From Haloechinothrix_A salitolerans (GTDB taxonomy: Bacteria; Actinomycetota; Actinomycetes; Mycobacteriales; Pseudonocardiaceae): 64,000 bases of DNA. The notes under the pieces are model-generated. The model searched no databases, was not told the DNA's origin, and was given only the letters and a program-made list of their open reading frames with translations. The number at the start of each line of letters is the position of its first letter. The first letter of the stretch is position 1. Below, piece by piece: positions 8,495 to 16,737 of the stretch. Location of the stretch: assembly GCF_039544105.1 (NCBI RefSeq), contig NZ_BAABLA010000107.1; one strand, written 5' to 3'. Position numbers and translations under genes: made by a program.

Positions 8495-8506
8495 TACTGG
8501 CCAGTA
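8495..8506. promoter_or_regulatory. Perfect 12-bp palindrome between divergent meaA and lysE-family gene
   Basis: TACTGGCCAGTA is a perfect dyad 48 bases upstream of the meaA start and 81 bases upstream of the exporter start. Its position in a divergent promoter region suggests an operator for a dimeric, probably TetR- or GntR-type, repressor. No regulator gene is adjacent. Confidence 0.45.
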
Positions 8507-8586
8507 ACCTCGGAGCGCGAGAGCACATTCACACCGCCCAAAGGGCTCGAGAGAAATCCGTTGCGAGCCCCGCTAGCGTGACGGCT

Positions 8587-9210
8587 ATGGGAACGTCGTG
8601 GAGCGAGTATGGCAGCTATCTCGTGCTGGTCGTGCTCTTGGTGATCGCGCCAGGGCCCGACACCATGGTCATGCTGAAAAACTCGCTCTCGAGTGGTGGC
8701 AGAGGCGGGCTGGCCAGCATCAGCGGCATCGCGAGCGGCAACATCCTCAACGGCAGCGCGGCGGCGCTCGGCCTTGGTGCGCTCGTCGCGCAGTCACAGA
8801 CGTTGTTCACCGTGCTGCGCTGGTTCGGCGTCGCCTACCTGTGCTACCTCGGCGTGCAGGCGCTGCGCGCGGCGTGGCGCGGCGAGTACGGCGGCGACGT
8901 CGGTGCGGCTCGACGTTCCGGTGGGTTCCGCTGCTTCCGTGAAGGATTCCTGTCCAACGTCACCAACCCGAAGGTCCTTGTGATGTACCTGTCGGTGTTG
9001 CCGCAGTTCATCGACCCGGCACAGACGTCGATAGCCGAGGCGCTGCTGCTGGCGAACACCGTCGGTGTGCTCGGCGCGATCTGGTTGCTGCTCCTGCTGT
9101 TCGTGGTGCGGCGCGCCAGGGTGTGGCTGAACCGGCGCCACGTGCGGCGGTCCATGGACGCGCTGACCGGCACCGCGCTCGTCGGCTTCGGGGCGGCGCT
9201 GGCGTCGTAA
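8587..9210 (+). CDS. LysE/RhtB-family amino-acid exporter
   Basis: A 207-residue membrane protein starting at ATG 8587. The family fingerprint APGPDTMVMLKNSL is at the end of the first helix, followed by a glycine-rich second helix (GIASGNILN) and the conserved SNVTNPKVLVMYLSVLPQF before the last three helices. Six helices and this length are typical of LysE/RhtB exporters of basic or neutral amino acids or related metabolites. It is divergent from meaA and appears monocistronic. Substrate cannot be read from the sequence. Confidence 0.88.
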   Translation: MGTSWSEYGSYLVLVVLLVIAPGPDTMVMLKNSLSSGGRGGLASISGIASGNILNGSAAALGLGALVAQSQTLFTVLRWFGVAYLCYLGVQALRAAWRGEYGGDVGAARRSGGFRCFREGFLSNVTNPKVLVMYLSVLPQFIDPAQTSIAEALLLANTVGVLGAIWLLLLLFVVRRARVWLNRRHVRRSMDALTGTALVGFGAALAS

Positions 9211-9229
9211 GTCGCGCTAGCGCCGCGAG

Positions 9230-9268
9230 GTGGGGACTTTCGGCCCACTACGTGGGGACTTTAGGCCC
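9230..9268 (+). promoter_or_regulatory. Two tandem DosR/DevR-like boxes upstream of the metalloprotease gene
   Basis: GTGGGGACTTTCGGCCC (9230-9246) and GTGGGGACTTTAGGCCC (9252-9268) are direct repeats 22 bases apart. The mycobacterial dormancy regulator DosR/DevR binds a dyad with core GGGACTWWAGTCCC. The second copy matches this core at all but one position, and the first at all but two. A spacing of about two helical turns is also usual for paired DevR boxes. They lie 179 bases upstream of the ATG at 9447. This points to control by hypoxia, NO or a similar two-component signal. An alternative is a genus-specific intergenic repeat. Confidence 0.55.
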
Positions 9269-9446
9269 GTAACTCCCACCCTCCGTACTCGAAGAATCAC
9301 GTGCCGACACCGCAGGAAAGGCGCCACCCCAGGAGGTATTGCTTTCGTAGTACATGAACCGCGCTCAGGTCAAGCCCGCTGAGCTCCGGCCACACCCCGG
9401 CACACGGCTCTTCCCTGCGGACCCGCCCGCCATTCGAGGAGCAGCC

Positions 9447-11669
9447 ATGACCGTCATGGAACCCAACGCCCCGGTCACCGACGCCGAGCTCGCCACTGCC
9501 GACTCCGCCGATACCGACACCGTCGACACCACCGTGCACATGGAGCCCGCCACCGGCCCGCGATCCGACCCGAGCGCACCGGCCGCGGCGTCCGTCGCCC
9601 CCGAAACGCCGCTGACGGCCGACGACATGTCACCGGCCAACGGCCACATCGCCGCCGAAACGACCGACGAGATCACGCCGATCCCGATCCCGCGTCCCGT
9701 TCCGTTCCCGCAGCCCATGCCGTTCCCGCTGCCATATCGCATGGCCAGTGGGCGCTACCGGTCACGTCCAATCGGCTATCAACTGGAACTCCGTGTCGAT
9801 ATCGACGGCACACGCCCACTGCGCAGGCTCAGCGGCGACTACTACAGCATCTCCGAGTCCGCCGTAACCTACTTCGGATCGTGGACGGTCGACGCCGTGA
9901 CGGTGCGGACGTCCCGTTCGCACGTCACCGTCGTCGGCACCGCCCGCACCACGTGGCCCACGACGTTCACCATCGCCACGGTCACCATCCCCAGGGCTCA
10001 CCTAGGTAGGCCAGCACCGGCCGCGACGCTCCAATGGTCGACGCCGAGCGGCGCGAAGGGCGCCCGCTACCAATGCATGTGGGAGTCGACGTCGTTTCGC
10101 ACCGTGGAGCTGGAAGAGGACTGCGAGTCCGGCGTCGCGCCGTTCCGCTCCTACGACACTCGCTCGCTGCCAAGCGGTGGTGCCGCCCGCACGCTCAGCG
10201 TCGCCGGTGCCTTCGCTGAGGCGGGCGTGCAGATGCTCGACACCGGCGGCGGCAACGTCGTCAACACGCCATCGGGCTACCTCTGGACGAACGCGAGCCT
10301 GCACCACGCGATGCAGGCCCACTTCTCGCGCTGGCAGGAGCGTCCGCAGTACAAGGTGTGGCTGCTGCATGCTCGCGCGCACGAGTACGGCGTCGGACTG
10401 CGCGGCATCATGTTCGACCAGCAGGGTCTGCAGCGGCAGGGTTGCGCCAGCTTCTACCAAGCGATCTCGTCCGGTTCGGCGCAGAACCAGCGCGAGCGGC
10501 TCTACGTGAACGTCCACGAGCTTGGGCACTGCTTCAACCTGTTCCACTCGTTCCACAAGAGCTACATGAACCCGCCGCTGCCGAACCGGCCAGGCGCGCT
10601 GTCCTGGATGAACTACCCGCAGAACTACAACCCCGGCGGCGGCGCACCCAGCGGTACCGCGGCGTTCTGGGCGGCGTTCGGCTTCGAGTTCGACACCCTC
10701 GAACTGGCACACCTGCGGCACGGCTTCCGCAACGCGGTGATCATGGGCGGCAACCCGTTCGGTACCGGCGCCGCGCTGGAGGTCGGGGAGGAATTCCTGG
10801 ACCGGGTGTCCGACACCAGCGGACTACGGCTGTCGATCGCGCCAGCCGACCCGCGTCCGCTCCTCGGCATGCCGATCGTCCTGAACATCACGCTGACCGC
10901 GGAGCGCACGCAGCAGGTGCACCGGCGCGATCAGCTGCACCCGAAGTACGGCTTCGTGCACCTCGCCGTGAGCAGGCCTCGCGGCGACGTCATCGTGTAT
11001 CAGCCGCCGGTGCAGCACTGCGCCGATCCAGCGTTGGTCAGCAGCGGCCACGACGACGTTCTGCCGATCAGCGCCTACATCGGCTACGACGCGGTCGTGG
11101 GACAGCTGTTCGACGACCCTGGCACCTACCGGATCAGGGCCTCCTACGCCGCACCGGACGGCACGATGCTGGTGTCCGACACGGCGACGTTGCGGGTCGT
11201 CGCGCCGAGGACGTCATCGGACGACCAAGTCGCGGACCTGCTGCTGCGCGACCAGGCAGGCATGGCCCTGACTCTGCTCGGCAGCGACTCGCCCTACCTG
11301 GCCGACGGCACCAACGCGCTGGAGACCGTCGTCGCCGAACACGGCGAGCACCCGGCCGCGGTGTTCGCCAGGCTGGCGCTTGGCACCAACGCGGCACGGC
11401 CGTTCGCGGAGGTCGACGCCACCGGCGCGGTGCGGATGCGCGAGCGCGACCTCACCCGCGCGGACGAACTGCTCGGCGCCGCAGTCGACGCGTCCCGCGG
11501 CGACAGCGGACTCGACGACCTGACCGTGTACGAAACGCTCGGTTACCTGGCGAGCAGCCACGACGCCGAGGGCGACACGGATCGGGCACGCGAGTTGCGG
11601 CACGACGCGGCGACTCTCGCCGAGTCCAAGCACGCGCCCACGTCGGTGTTGCGGTCGCTGCAAGAGTAG
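9447..11669 (+). CDS. Uncharacterised HExxH zinc metalloprotease-like protein, no signal peptide
   Basis: ATG 9447 is preceded by GAGGAG; upstream in-frame ATG 9354 lacks one. The 740-residue product has no signal peptide or membrane helix. Residues 1-75 are acidic and disordered, followed by a Pro-Ile-Phe rich hinge (PIPIPRPVPFPQPMPF), a beta-rich domain to about 200, and a catalytic core with HELGHCFNLFH at 357-367. That is HExxHxxNxxH: H357, H361, H367 as zinc ligands and E358 as catalytic base, metzincin-like but with Asn for the usual Gly. An M-x-Y stretch (SWMNYPQNY) follows by about 30 residues and could be the Met-turn. The C-terminal half has an Ig-like segment (about 470-590) and a helical, TPR-like end. 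I do not recognise the family. It sits under two DosR-like boxes and is followed after 23 bases by a small gene. Confidence 0.8.
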   Translation: MTVMEPNAPVTDAELATADSADTDTVDTTVHMEPATGPRSDPSAPAAASVAPETPLTADDMSPANGHIAAETTDEITPIPIPRPVPFPQPMPFPLPYRMASGRYRSRPIGYQLELRVDIDGTRPLRRLSGDYYSISESAVTYFGSWTVDAVTVRTSRSHVTVVGTARTTWPTTFTIATVTIPRAHLGRPAPAATLQWSTPSGAKGARYQCMWESTSFRTVELEEDCESGVAPFRSYDTRSLPSGGAARTLSVAGAFAEAGVQMLDTGGGNVVNTPSGYLWTNASLHHAMQAHFSRWQERPQYKVWLLHARAHEYGVGLRGIMFDQQGLQRQGCASFYQAISSGSAQNQRERLYVNVHELGHCFNLFHSFHKSYMNPPLPNRPGALSWMNYPQNYNPGGGAPSGTAAFWAAFGFEFDTLELAHLRHGFRNAVIMGGNPFGTGAALEVGEEFLDRVSDTSGLRLSIAPADPRPLLGMPIVLNITLTAERTQQVHRRDQLHPKYGFVHLAVSRPRGDVIVYQPPVQHCADPALVSSGHDDVLPISAYIGYDAVVGQLFDDPGTYRIRASYAAPDGTMLVSDTATLRVVAPRTSSDDQVADLLLRDQAGMALTLLGSDSPYLADGTNALETVVAEHGEHPAAVFARLALGTNAARPFAEVDATGAVRMRERDLTRADELLGAAVDASRGDSGLDDLTVYETLGYLASSHDAEGDTDRARELRHDAATLAESKHAPTSVLRSLQE

Positions 11670-11692
11670 CGCCGCAGGAGTAGAAAGAACGC

Positions 11693-12109
11693 ATGTCACG
11701 TTCCGATGCTGGATCGGGCTCGGCAGGACACGCTGCCGAGCCCGGCCCCGGCGCTCTCGTGGTCGAGCTGGCCGAGGGCTTCGCCGGCGACGACGTCACG
11801 GTGCTCATCGACGGCGAGCAGATGTGGCACCGCAACGGCGTCAGCACGAACTACTCCGTTGGCATCGCCGATGTCGTGCGGCTGCCGATGCCCACGAAGG
11901 CATGGCCAACGGTGGAAGTGCAGGTTGGCCGCCGCGCCGCTACCCGGCGGGTCGACGTCGGAGAGACCGCCAGAGCGGCAGACGGTGAGGGCGTCGACGT
12001 CGGTGCCGAGGCTGGTTCCGAGGCCCCGCGGGAGCTGCGGTTGCGTGCCCGCATCGACCCGGCCGGCACCCTCTCCCTCGGGGTCGCCTCAGAGGAGACG
12101 CGGTACTAA
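11693..12109 (+). CDS. Hypothetical small beta-rich protein, partner of the metalloprotease gene
   Basis: A 138-residue protein starting at ATG 11693, 23 bases after the metalloprotease stop, with AGGAG shortly upstream. The N-terminus is a Ser/Gly/Ala linker. The core (about 20-85) alternates hydrophobic and polar residues as in a small beta sandwich (ALVVELAEGFAGDDVTVLID and WPTVEVQVG), then an acidic linker, then a last strand (LRLRARIDPAGTLSLGVAS). No signal peptide, helix bundle or metal motif is visible. The tight spacing argues for co-expression, so inhibitor, chaperone or substrate of the protease are all possible. I do not recognise the family. Confidence 0.7.
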   Translation: MSRSDAGSGSAGHAAEPGPGALVVELAEGFAGDDVTVLIDGEQMWHRNGVSTNYSVGIADVVRLPMPTKAWPTVEVQVGRRAATRRVDVGETARAADGEGVDVGAEAGSEAPRELRLRARIDPAGTLSLGVASEETRY

Positions 12110-12115
12110 ACCGGG

Positions 12116-13399
12116 TCAGCCGCGCTCGGTGACCGACGAGACGCGCTCGATGTGCGCACCAAGGCGGTTCAGGTTCTCCACGAAGTACGGGTAGCCGCGG
12201 TCGATGTGGAAGACGTCCCATACCTCGGTGACCCCCTCGGCGCAGAGCCCGGCCAGGACAAGGCCCGCGCCCGCTCGGATGTCCGACGCCCACACCGGTG
12301 CGCTGGACAGTTTTTCCACCCCGCGCACGACGGCGTGGTGCCCGTCGGTGCGGGCGTCCGCGCCGAGTCGCACCATCTCGTCGATGAAGCGGAACCGCGC
12401 CTCGTAGACGTTCTCCGTGATCATCGACGTGCCCTCGGATATCGCCGACAGCGCGACGGCGAACGGCTGGAGGTCGGTGGCGAACCCGGGATACGGCAGC
12501 GTGACGAAGTCGACGGCGGTCGGCCGATCATGCTGCACGACGCGAAAGCCCTGGTCCTCGCTGTCGTTGAACGTAGTGATCTGCGCACCCGCGAGCCGCA
12601 GCTTTTCCAGGACGAGGTCGAGGTGATGCGGGTCGACGCCGCGCACGGTGATGTCGCCGCGCGTCGTCGCGGCGGCGAACGCCCAGGTCGCGCCCACGAT
12701 GCGGTCGCCGATCACGCGATGCGTCGTCGGTTGCAGCTCATCAACACCGTGCACCGTGAGGGTGGACGTCCCCGCCCCCTCGATCTGTGCGCCCATCTGC
12801 TGCAACATCACGCAGAGGTCGATGATCTCCGGCTCGCGCGCGGCATTGTCGATCACTGTCGTGCCCTTGGCGAGCACAGCGGCCATGAGGATGTTCTCCG
12901 TCGCCCCCACGCTGGGGAAGTCGAGCCAGATTTGCGCGCCATGAAGACCGTCCGCCTCCGCGACCACACAGCCGTGCGCGATCTCACTGGTCGCGCCGAG
13001 CTTACGCAGGCCGTTCTGGTGCATGTCGAGCGGGCGCGAACCGATCGCGTCCCCGCCCGGCAACGCGACGACAGCACGCTTGAGCCGCCCCACCAGCGGG
13101 CCGAGCACGCATACCGAGGCCCGCAGCTTGCCCATGGCGGACGTGTCGGCATGGTGCGACAACTCGGCGGGCGTGGTGATGGTCGCGACATCGCCCTCGA
13201 TCGTGACCTCGCAGCCCACGCTACGCAGGACATCAGCCATCAAGGGGACGTCGAGGATCTTCGGGCAGTTGGTGATGGTCGTGGTGCCCTCGGCCAGCAG
13301 GGCGGCTGCCATGAGCTTGAGCACGCTGTTCTTCGCGCCTACCACTGCCACCTCACCCTTGAGGCGAGCTCCGCCATAGACGTCGAAGTGCTCTGTCAT
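12116..13399 (-). CDS. murA: UDP-N-acetylglucosamine 1-carboxyvinyltransferase
   Basis: MurA adds enolpyruvate from PEP to UDP-GlcNAc, the first committed step of peptidoglycan synthesis in the cytoplasm. The 427-residue protein has the EPSP-synthase-like double domain. GAKNSVLKLMAAALLAEG carries the Lys-Asn pair near the N-terminus, and the catalytic loop reads LPGGDAIGSRPLDMH. At the position of the catalytic Cys115 of E. coli there is Asp117, the same replacement and numbering as in M. tuberculosis, which is known to make the enzyme insensitive to fosfomycin. The gene converges on the small hypothetical gene with only six bases between stops. Its position beside the adenosyltransferase gene matches Rv1314c-Rv1315. 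Confidence 0.97.
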   Translation of the reverse strand: MTEHFDVYGGARLKGEVAVVGAKNSVLKLMAAALLAEGTTTITNCPKILDVPLMADVLRSVGCEVTIEGDVATITTPAELSHHADTSAMGKLRASVCVLGPLVGRLKRAVVALPGGDAIGSRPLDMHQNGLRKLGATSEIAHGCVVAEADGLHGAQIWLDFPSVGATENILMAAVLAKGTTVIDNAAREPEIIDLCVMLQQMGAQIEGAGTSTLTVHGVDELQPTTHRVIGDRIVGATWAFAAATTRGDITVRGVDPHHLDLVLEKLRLAGAQITTFNDSEDQGFRVVQHDRPTAVDFVTLPYPGFATDLQPFAVALSAISEGTSMITENVYEARFRFIDEMVRLGADARTDGHHAVVRGVEKLSSAPVWASDIRAGAGLVLAGLCAEGVTEVWDVFHIDRGYPYFVENLNRLGAHIERVSSVTERG

Positions 13400-13565
13400 G
13401 TCAGCGTTTTCCCTCTCGTCGACCTGCTGGGTTGCTGCACGGTACGGATTGGGCTCGGTGAGCGCATCCGGTCAAACGCCGCGGTAATCGTAAGCGAGAC
13501 CAGCTTGCGTTCTTTGGTCGCGGTGCGCGAGCACACCCCGGCCGCAATCCGATTAAGGTGCGGGT

Positions 13566-14138
13566 ATGGCTGTTCGGATCAATCGGGTATACACCAAGGT
13601 GGGTGACAGCGGAACGACGGCCCTCGGTGACGGCTCCCGCGTCCCGAAGTCCTCACCCCGCATCGGCGCCTACGCGGACGTCGACGAGACCAACGCCGCC
13701 ATTGGCGTCGCGGTCGCGCTCGGCGAGCTGCCAGACGAGCTTACCCAGGTGCTTCTCGCGGTGCAGAACGACCTGTTCGACGTCGGCGCTGACCTGTGTG
13801 CCCCCGTGGTGGACGACCCGCCGTACCCTCCGCTGCGCGTAACCGAGGATTACGTCGAACGACTCGAGGGCTGGTGCGACGAGTTCAATGAACGGTTGCC
13901 GAAGCTCACCTCCTTCATCTTGCCTGGTGGCACGCGCGGCGCCGCTCTCCTGCACAATGCCCGCACCGTGGCTCGCCGCGCCGAGCGCTCCGGGTGGCTG
14001 CTCATGGAGGACGACGCCGACCGCACGAACGTGCTCGCGGTGCGGTATTTGAACCGGCTGTCGGATTTGCTGTTCATCCTGGCGCGCGCGGCGAACCCGG
14101 ACGGGGACGTGCTCTGGCAGCCGGGCGGCGGGCGGTAG
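13566..14138 (+). CDS. ATP:cob(I)alamin adenosyltransferase, PduO type
   Basis: A 190-residue PduO-family enzyme, which transfers the adenosyl group of ATP to cob(I)alamin. The N-terminal ATP-binding motif is TKVGDSGTTALGDG, followed by YADVDETNAAIG and the C-terminal RTVARRAER plus YLNRLSDLLFILAR stretches that build the trimer active site. It is the counterpart of Rv1314c next to murA. It would supply adenosylcobalamin to the MeaA-type mutase 5 kb away. Start is ATG 13566 in a divergent promoter region shared with murA. Confidence 0.93.
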   Translation: MAVRINRVYTKVGDSGTTALGDGSRVPKSSPRIGAYADVDETNAAIGVAVALGELPDELTQVLLAVQNDLFDVGADLCAPVVDDPPYPPLRVTEDYVERLEGWCDEFNERLPKLTSFILPGGTRGAALLHNARTVARRAERSGWLLMEDDADRTNVLAVRYLNRLSDLLFILARAANPDGDVLWQPGGGR

Positions 14139-14169
14139 GTCGGCGGCGCTGGCAGCGCTTTCCTCCTAC

Positions 14170-15540
14170 TCAGAACGGTGGTGGTCCGGGGTCAGGCAGT
14201 ACGGGTGACTCCGTGTCGGGCTCGGGCGGTGGCTCGGGTTCGGGTTCTGCGATGCGGGGCACGCGCGGCCGGTACTTGCGCCCGGTGGGTGTGGTGATCG
14301 TCAGCGTTTCGCCGTTGAACTCGAAGTGCCATCCGGGTCGGTCCTTGAGCCGGTGATGACGCCGACACAGGCACGTGAGGAGTTTCGCGTCGGTGGTGCC
14401 CTGGCGGTGCCATTCGACGCTGTGGTCAGTGTCGCACCACCGGGCAGGCCGGTTACACCCCGGCACGAGGCACCGCTGGTCGCGAGCGCGCACGTAGTCA
14501 CCGAGCTGCGCCGGTGGCTTGTAGCGGCGGCGCCCCATCTCAAGCAGTTGGCCTGTGGAAGGGTCGGTGAGGAGGCGTCGCCACGTGCACCTCGGATCGG
14601 CGGCCATCTCCCGCGCGATATCAGCCGGGACCGGTCCGTAGCCTTCGAGGTCGCCAGGCAAATCACGCGACCCGAGCAGCGTCGTCACCGGCACAGTCAC
14701 CTGAATCCGCACGTGCCGGTAGCTCTGCCGCTTACCGAGAAGCAGTTCGGTGAGCACGTCGGCGCGGATGGCGTCGAGACTGCGCTCATCGCGACGTGCC
14801 TTGTCGGATTTGGCGATCGCGTCAATTCGGCCGTAGATGGCGGTGGCAGTCTCGGCGGGCAGATAGGCGCAGAGGTCGGCCATGCCGTTCTCGGCGAACC
14901 GCAACTCCAGCCTGCGGTCCTCGCGGCAGCGCCGCACCCGCTCCGCAGCGCCCTCGGGATCGAGCTTGTCCACCCGATAACGAGCAGAACGTTGGATCGA
15001 CGCGCCATCCCGACCCGCCAGCAACGACTCCATCTCCGCATCAAGCTGATCGGCGTGCTCATCGGAGAGCAACGCACCCGTCTCGACCACCTTCGCAGCC
15101 TTGGTGGCATCAACGTCGCCGCGCTCCAACGCCGCCAACAACCGAGGAAAACGGCGCGTGATCTGCGTAGCGAGTTCGATCTGGCGATCCGCCTGGTGAT
15201 GGCCCACCGCCAACGCGAGCCCGACCTCATCTGCCGTCTCTCGCTCGTTGCCGCGTCGTTTCCGCAGTTCCGCGATGACCTTGAGTTGGACCGCTTGCAC
15301 CTGCCCGATCAAACGTTGGGAGAGCTTCGCGACCTCAACCAGAGCGTCCGCATCGAACTCCGCCCACTCGACATCATCGAGGCGCAACACATCTTCCGGG
15401 ACGCGCTGCCCAGCGAGAAAGACATCCTCACCCAGCGACTCGCCATCCGATTCGCCATTAACCTCAGGCGGGCTCACCGGCTCGTACTCACCGTCCGGCT
15501 CATGCTCGTGACTGGACTCCGGCCCCAACACCAGCCTCAT
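14170..15540 (-). CDS. DUF222 / HNH endonuclease domain protein (13E12-repeat family)
   Basis: The protein has a long helical DUF222 region (about 50-330) and a C-terminal HNH nuclease module: CLVPGCNRPARWCDTDH, then a second Cys/His cluster LTCLCRRHHRLKD, with CxxxC and CxxxHH zinc ligands and the catalytic DTDH. It ends in a Pro/Glu-rich tail. This architecture defines the 13E12-repeat family, multicopy in mycobacteria and many actinobacteria, whose function is still not settled. The start could be ATG 15540 (GGGGG just upstream) or GTG 15564. A perfect SOS box lies about 70 bases upstream. It interrupts the otherwise mycobacteria-like gene order here. Confidence 0.85.
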   Translation of the reverse strand: MRLVLGPESSHEHEPDGEYEPVSPPEVNGESDGESLGEDVFLAGQRVPEDVLRLDDVEWAEFDADALVEVAKLSQRLIGQVQAVQLKVIAELRKRRGNERETADEVGLALAVGHHQADRQIELATQITRRFPRLLAALERGDVDATKAAKVVETGALLSDEHADQLDAEMESLLAGRDGASIQRSARYRVDKLDPEGAAERVRRCREDRRLELRFAENGMADLCAYLPAETATAIYGRIDAIAKSDKARRDERSLDAIRADVLTELLLGKRQSYRHVRIQVTVPVTTLLGSRDLPGDLEGYGPVPADIAREMAADPRCTWRRLLTDPSTGQLLEMGRRRYKPPAQLGDYVRARDQRCLVPGCNRPARWCDTDHSVEWHRQGTTDAKLLTCLCRRHHRLKDRPGWHFEFNGETLTITTPTGRKYRPRVPRIAEPEPEPPPEPDTESPVLPDPGPPPF

Positions 15541-15612
15541 ACCCCCTGCCGCGCGACGACACACTGACTCGTCATCCCGCGCCCCAGAGAAGGAGCCTGA
15601 ACACCAGGATAG

Positions 15613-15628
15613 TCGAACTAGTGTTCGA
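15613..15628 (-). promoter_or_regulatory. Perfect LexA/SOS box upstream of the DUF222-HNH gene
   Basis: TCGAACTAGTGTTCGA is an exact match to the mycobacterial/actinobacterial LexA site TCGAAC-N4-GTTCGA. It lies about 50-75 bases upstream of the possible starts of the HNH gene and behind the end of no gene on the other strand, so that gene is the likely target. DNA damage should therefore induce it. Confidence 0.85.
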
Positions 15629-15734
15629 GATTCAAGCCTTTCGGAGTCACCACATCAGGTGACCAAGAGCTGAGCGAGACGGGTGCGGCATGGCCTGCGA
15701 GTCGAGTAGCTAGACCGACCACACCAGAAGCCCG

Positions 15735-16268
15735 TCAAGGTTTGCTGACCGTCAGCACGCGGAATGGCTTGCCTTGCATGCAGTAGGACATGACGTCCTT
15801 GTCGACGTAGCCGGTGAGGGTGACCTTGTCGCCGGGCTTGAGACGGTCCTGGTCGTCGAGAAGCAGGTAGAGCGTCCCGCTATCGCGCATGACGAGGCAA
15901 CCTGCCTCCACACCAGCGCGGACAGTGCCACTGATCGTCATACGATCACCAGCGGGCTTCGACGGCTCCGGCGACGGTTCATTCGACGTCGGCTTCGACG
16001 TCGGCTTCGACGGCGGCGTCGGCGCGGCCGAGCTGTCGGACGGGGCACCAGGAGACACGGACGACGTCTCCGACGGAATGGTGGACGACGTCGGCGATGG
16101 CGGAGTGATGGACGACGAAGCGGTGGTCGGCGTGGCGCTCACCTCGGCGCCACCCTGCCCGGCGCAGCCCGCGAGCACGATAGCGAGCACGACAGCCGGC
16201 GCCGCGACAACCGCCCTGCCAACGGCGGCAGCCCGCCGTGTACCAGCTACTCTGCCTGTCACCGGCAT
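15735..16268 (-). CDS. Exported lipoprotein with Ser/Thr/Pro linker and small beta-barrel domain
   Basis: A 177-residue protein with an Arg-rich n-region, a hydrophobic stretch and the lipobox VLAGC (Cys near 35), so a membrane-anchored lipoprotein. Residues 36-105 are a low-complexity Ser/Thr/Pro linker typical of cell-wall-spanning proteins. The C-terminal 70 residues form a compact OB-like beta domain: MTISGTVRAGVEAGCLVMRD, YLLLDDQDRLKPGDKVTLTG, ending in a second Cys (SYCMQGKPF), so one disulfide is possible. It precedes the DUF2550 gene's stop by nine bases but shares strand. Function is unknown; similar OB domains bind small ligands or stabilise secreted factors. Confidence 0.75.
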   Translation of the reverse strand: MPVTGRVAGTRRAAAVGRAVVAAPAVVLAIVLAGCAGQGGAEVSATPTTASSSITPPSPTSSTIPSETSSVSPGAPSDSSAAPTPPSKPTSKPTSNEPSPEPSKPAGDRMTISGTVRAGVEAGCLVMRDSGTLYLLLDDQDRLKPGDKVTLTGYVDKDVMSYCMQGKPFRVLTVSKP

Positions 16269-16277
16269 TTCGGCCCC

Positions 16278-16712
16278 CTAGCTCGCACGTCTCACCTGAC
16301 GTCCTGGTGGCGCTGACTCGAGCCAGGAGAGAAACCCGGTAAGGGCGCCGGTCGCCATGGCGATCTCGATCGAGTCTCCCCTGCTCGATTCGCAACGCAA
16401 CACTGACGCGCCCGATGGTAGCGCGTACACCTCGGAGCCAGCAGGCTCACGACGCTGGGCGATCCGCAATCCCTCGCGATACAACACCCGATCGGGGCCC
16501 CGTCGGAGGCTCAGCACTCGAAACCATACAAACCGCTCACCCTGGTAACGGCCAATACCGAGATGCCAGCCGAGATCGTCCTGCTCGTCGTTCCAGCGGA
16601 GGGCGACGTTGATGCCACCCGCACGAAGTACGCGACGCCAGCGGATCGCGACCCACGCGAGCACGGCCACTATCGCGGTCAGGAGCCCGATGACCACCAG
16701 GGTGATTTCCAT
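16278..16712 (-). CDS. DUF2550 membrane protein (Rv1312-like)
   Basis: A 144-residue protein with one N-terminal membrane helix (ITLVVIGLLTAIVAVLAWVA) and a beta-rich domain behind it: GGINVALRW, GWHLGIGRYQGERFVWFRV, ending in GALTGFLSWLESAPPG. This is the DUF2550 family always found next to the ATP synthase operon in actinobacteria (Rv1312 in M. tuberculosis). The start at 16712 has GGAGC upstream; a 20-residue extension is possible but lacks support. It follows atpC by 25 bases and probably belongs to the same transcript. Role unknown, perhaps accessory to the membrane complex. Confidence 0.85.
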   Translation of the reverse strand: MEITLVVIGLLTAIVAVLAWVAIRWRRVLRAGGINVALRWNDEQDDLGWHLGIGRYQGERFVWFRVLSLRRGPDRVLYREGLRIAQRREPAGSEVYALPSGASVLRCESSRGDSIEIAMATGALTGFLSWLESAPPGRQVRRAS

Positions 16713-16737
16713 GGCCCAGCTCCTGCCCGCCGCGCGC

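Noticed and set aside
12110..12115. An rRNA operon next to murA
   Set aside because: In mycobacteria rrs lies beside murA, but here murA abuts a small protein gene and no rRNA sequence is seen.
12152..13606. A 484-codon plus-strand frame
   Set aside because: It is antisense to murA, Arg/His rich, with no family signature.
14326..15567. A 413-codon plus-strand frame opposite the HNH gene
   Set aside because: Low-complexity Arg/Leu composition and full overlap with a well-supported gene.
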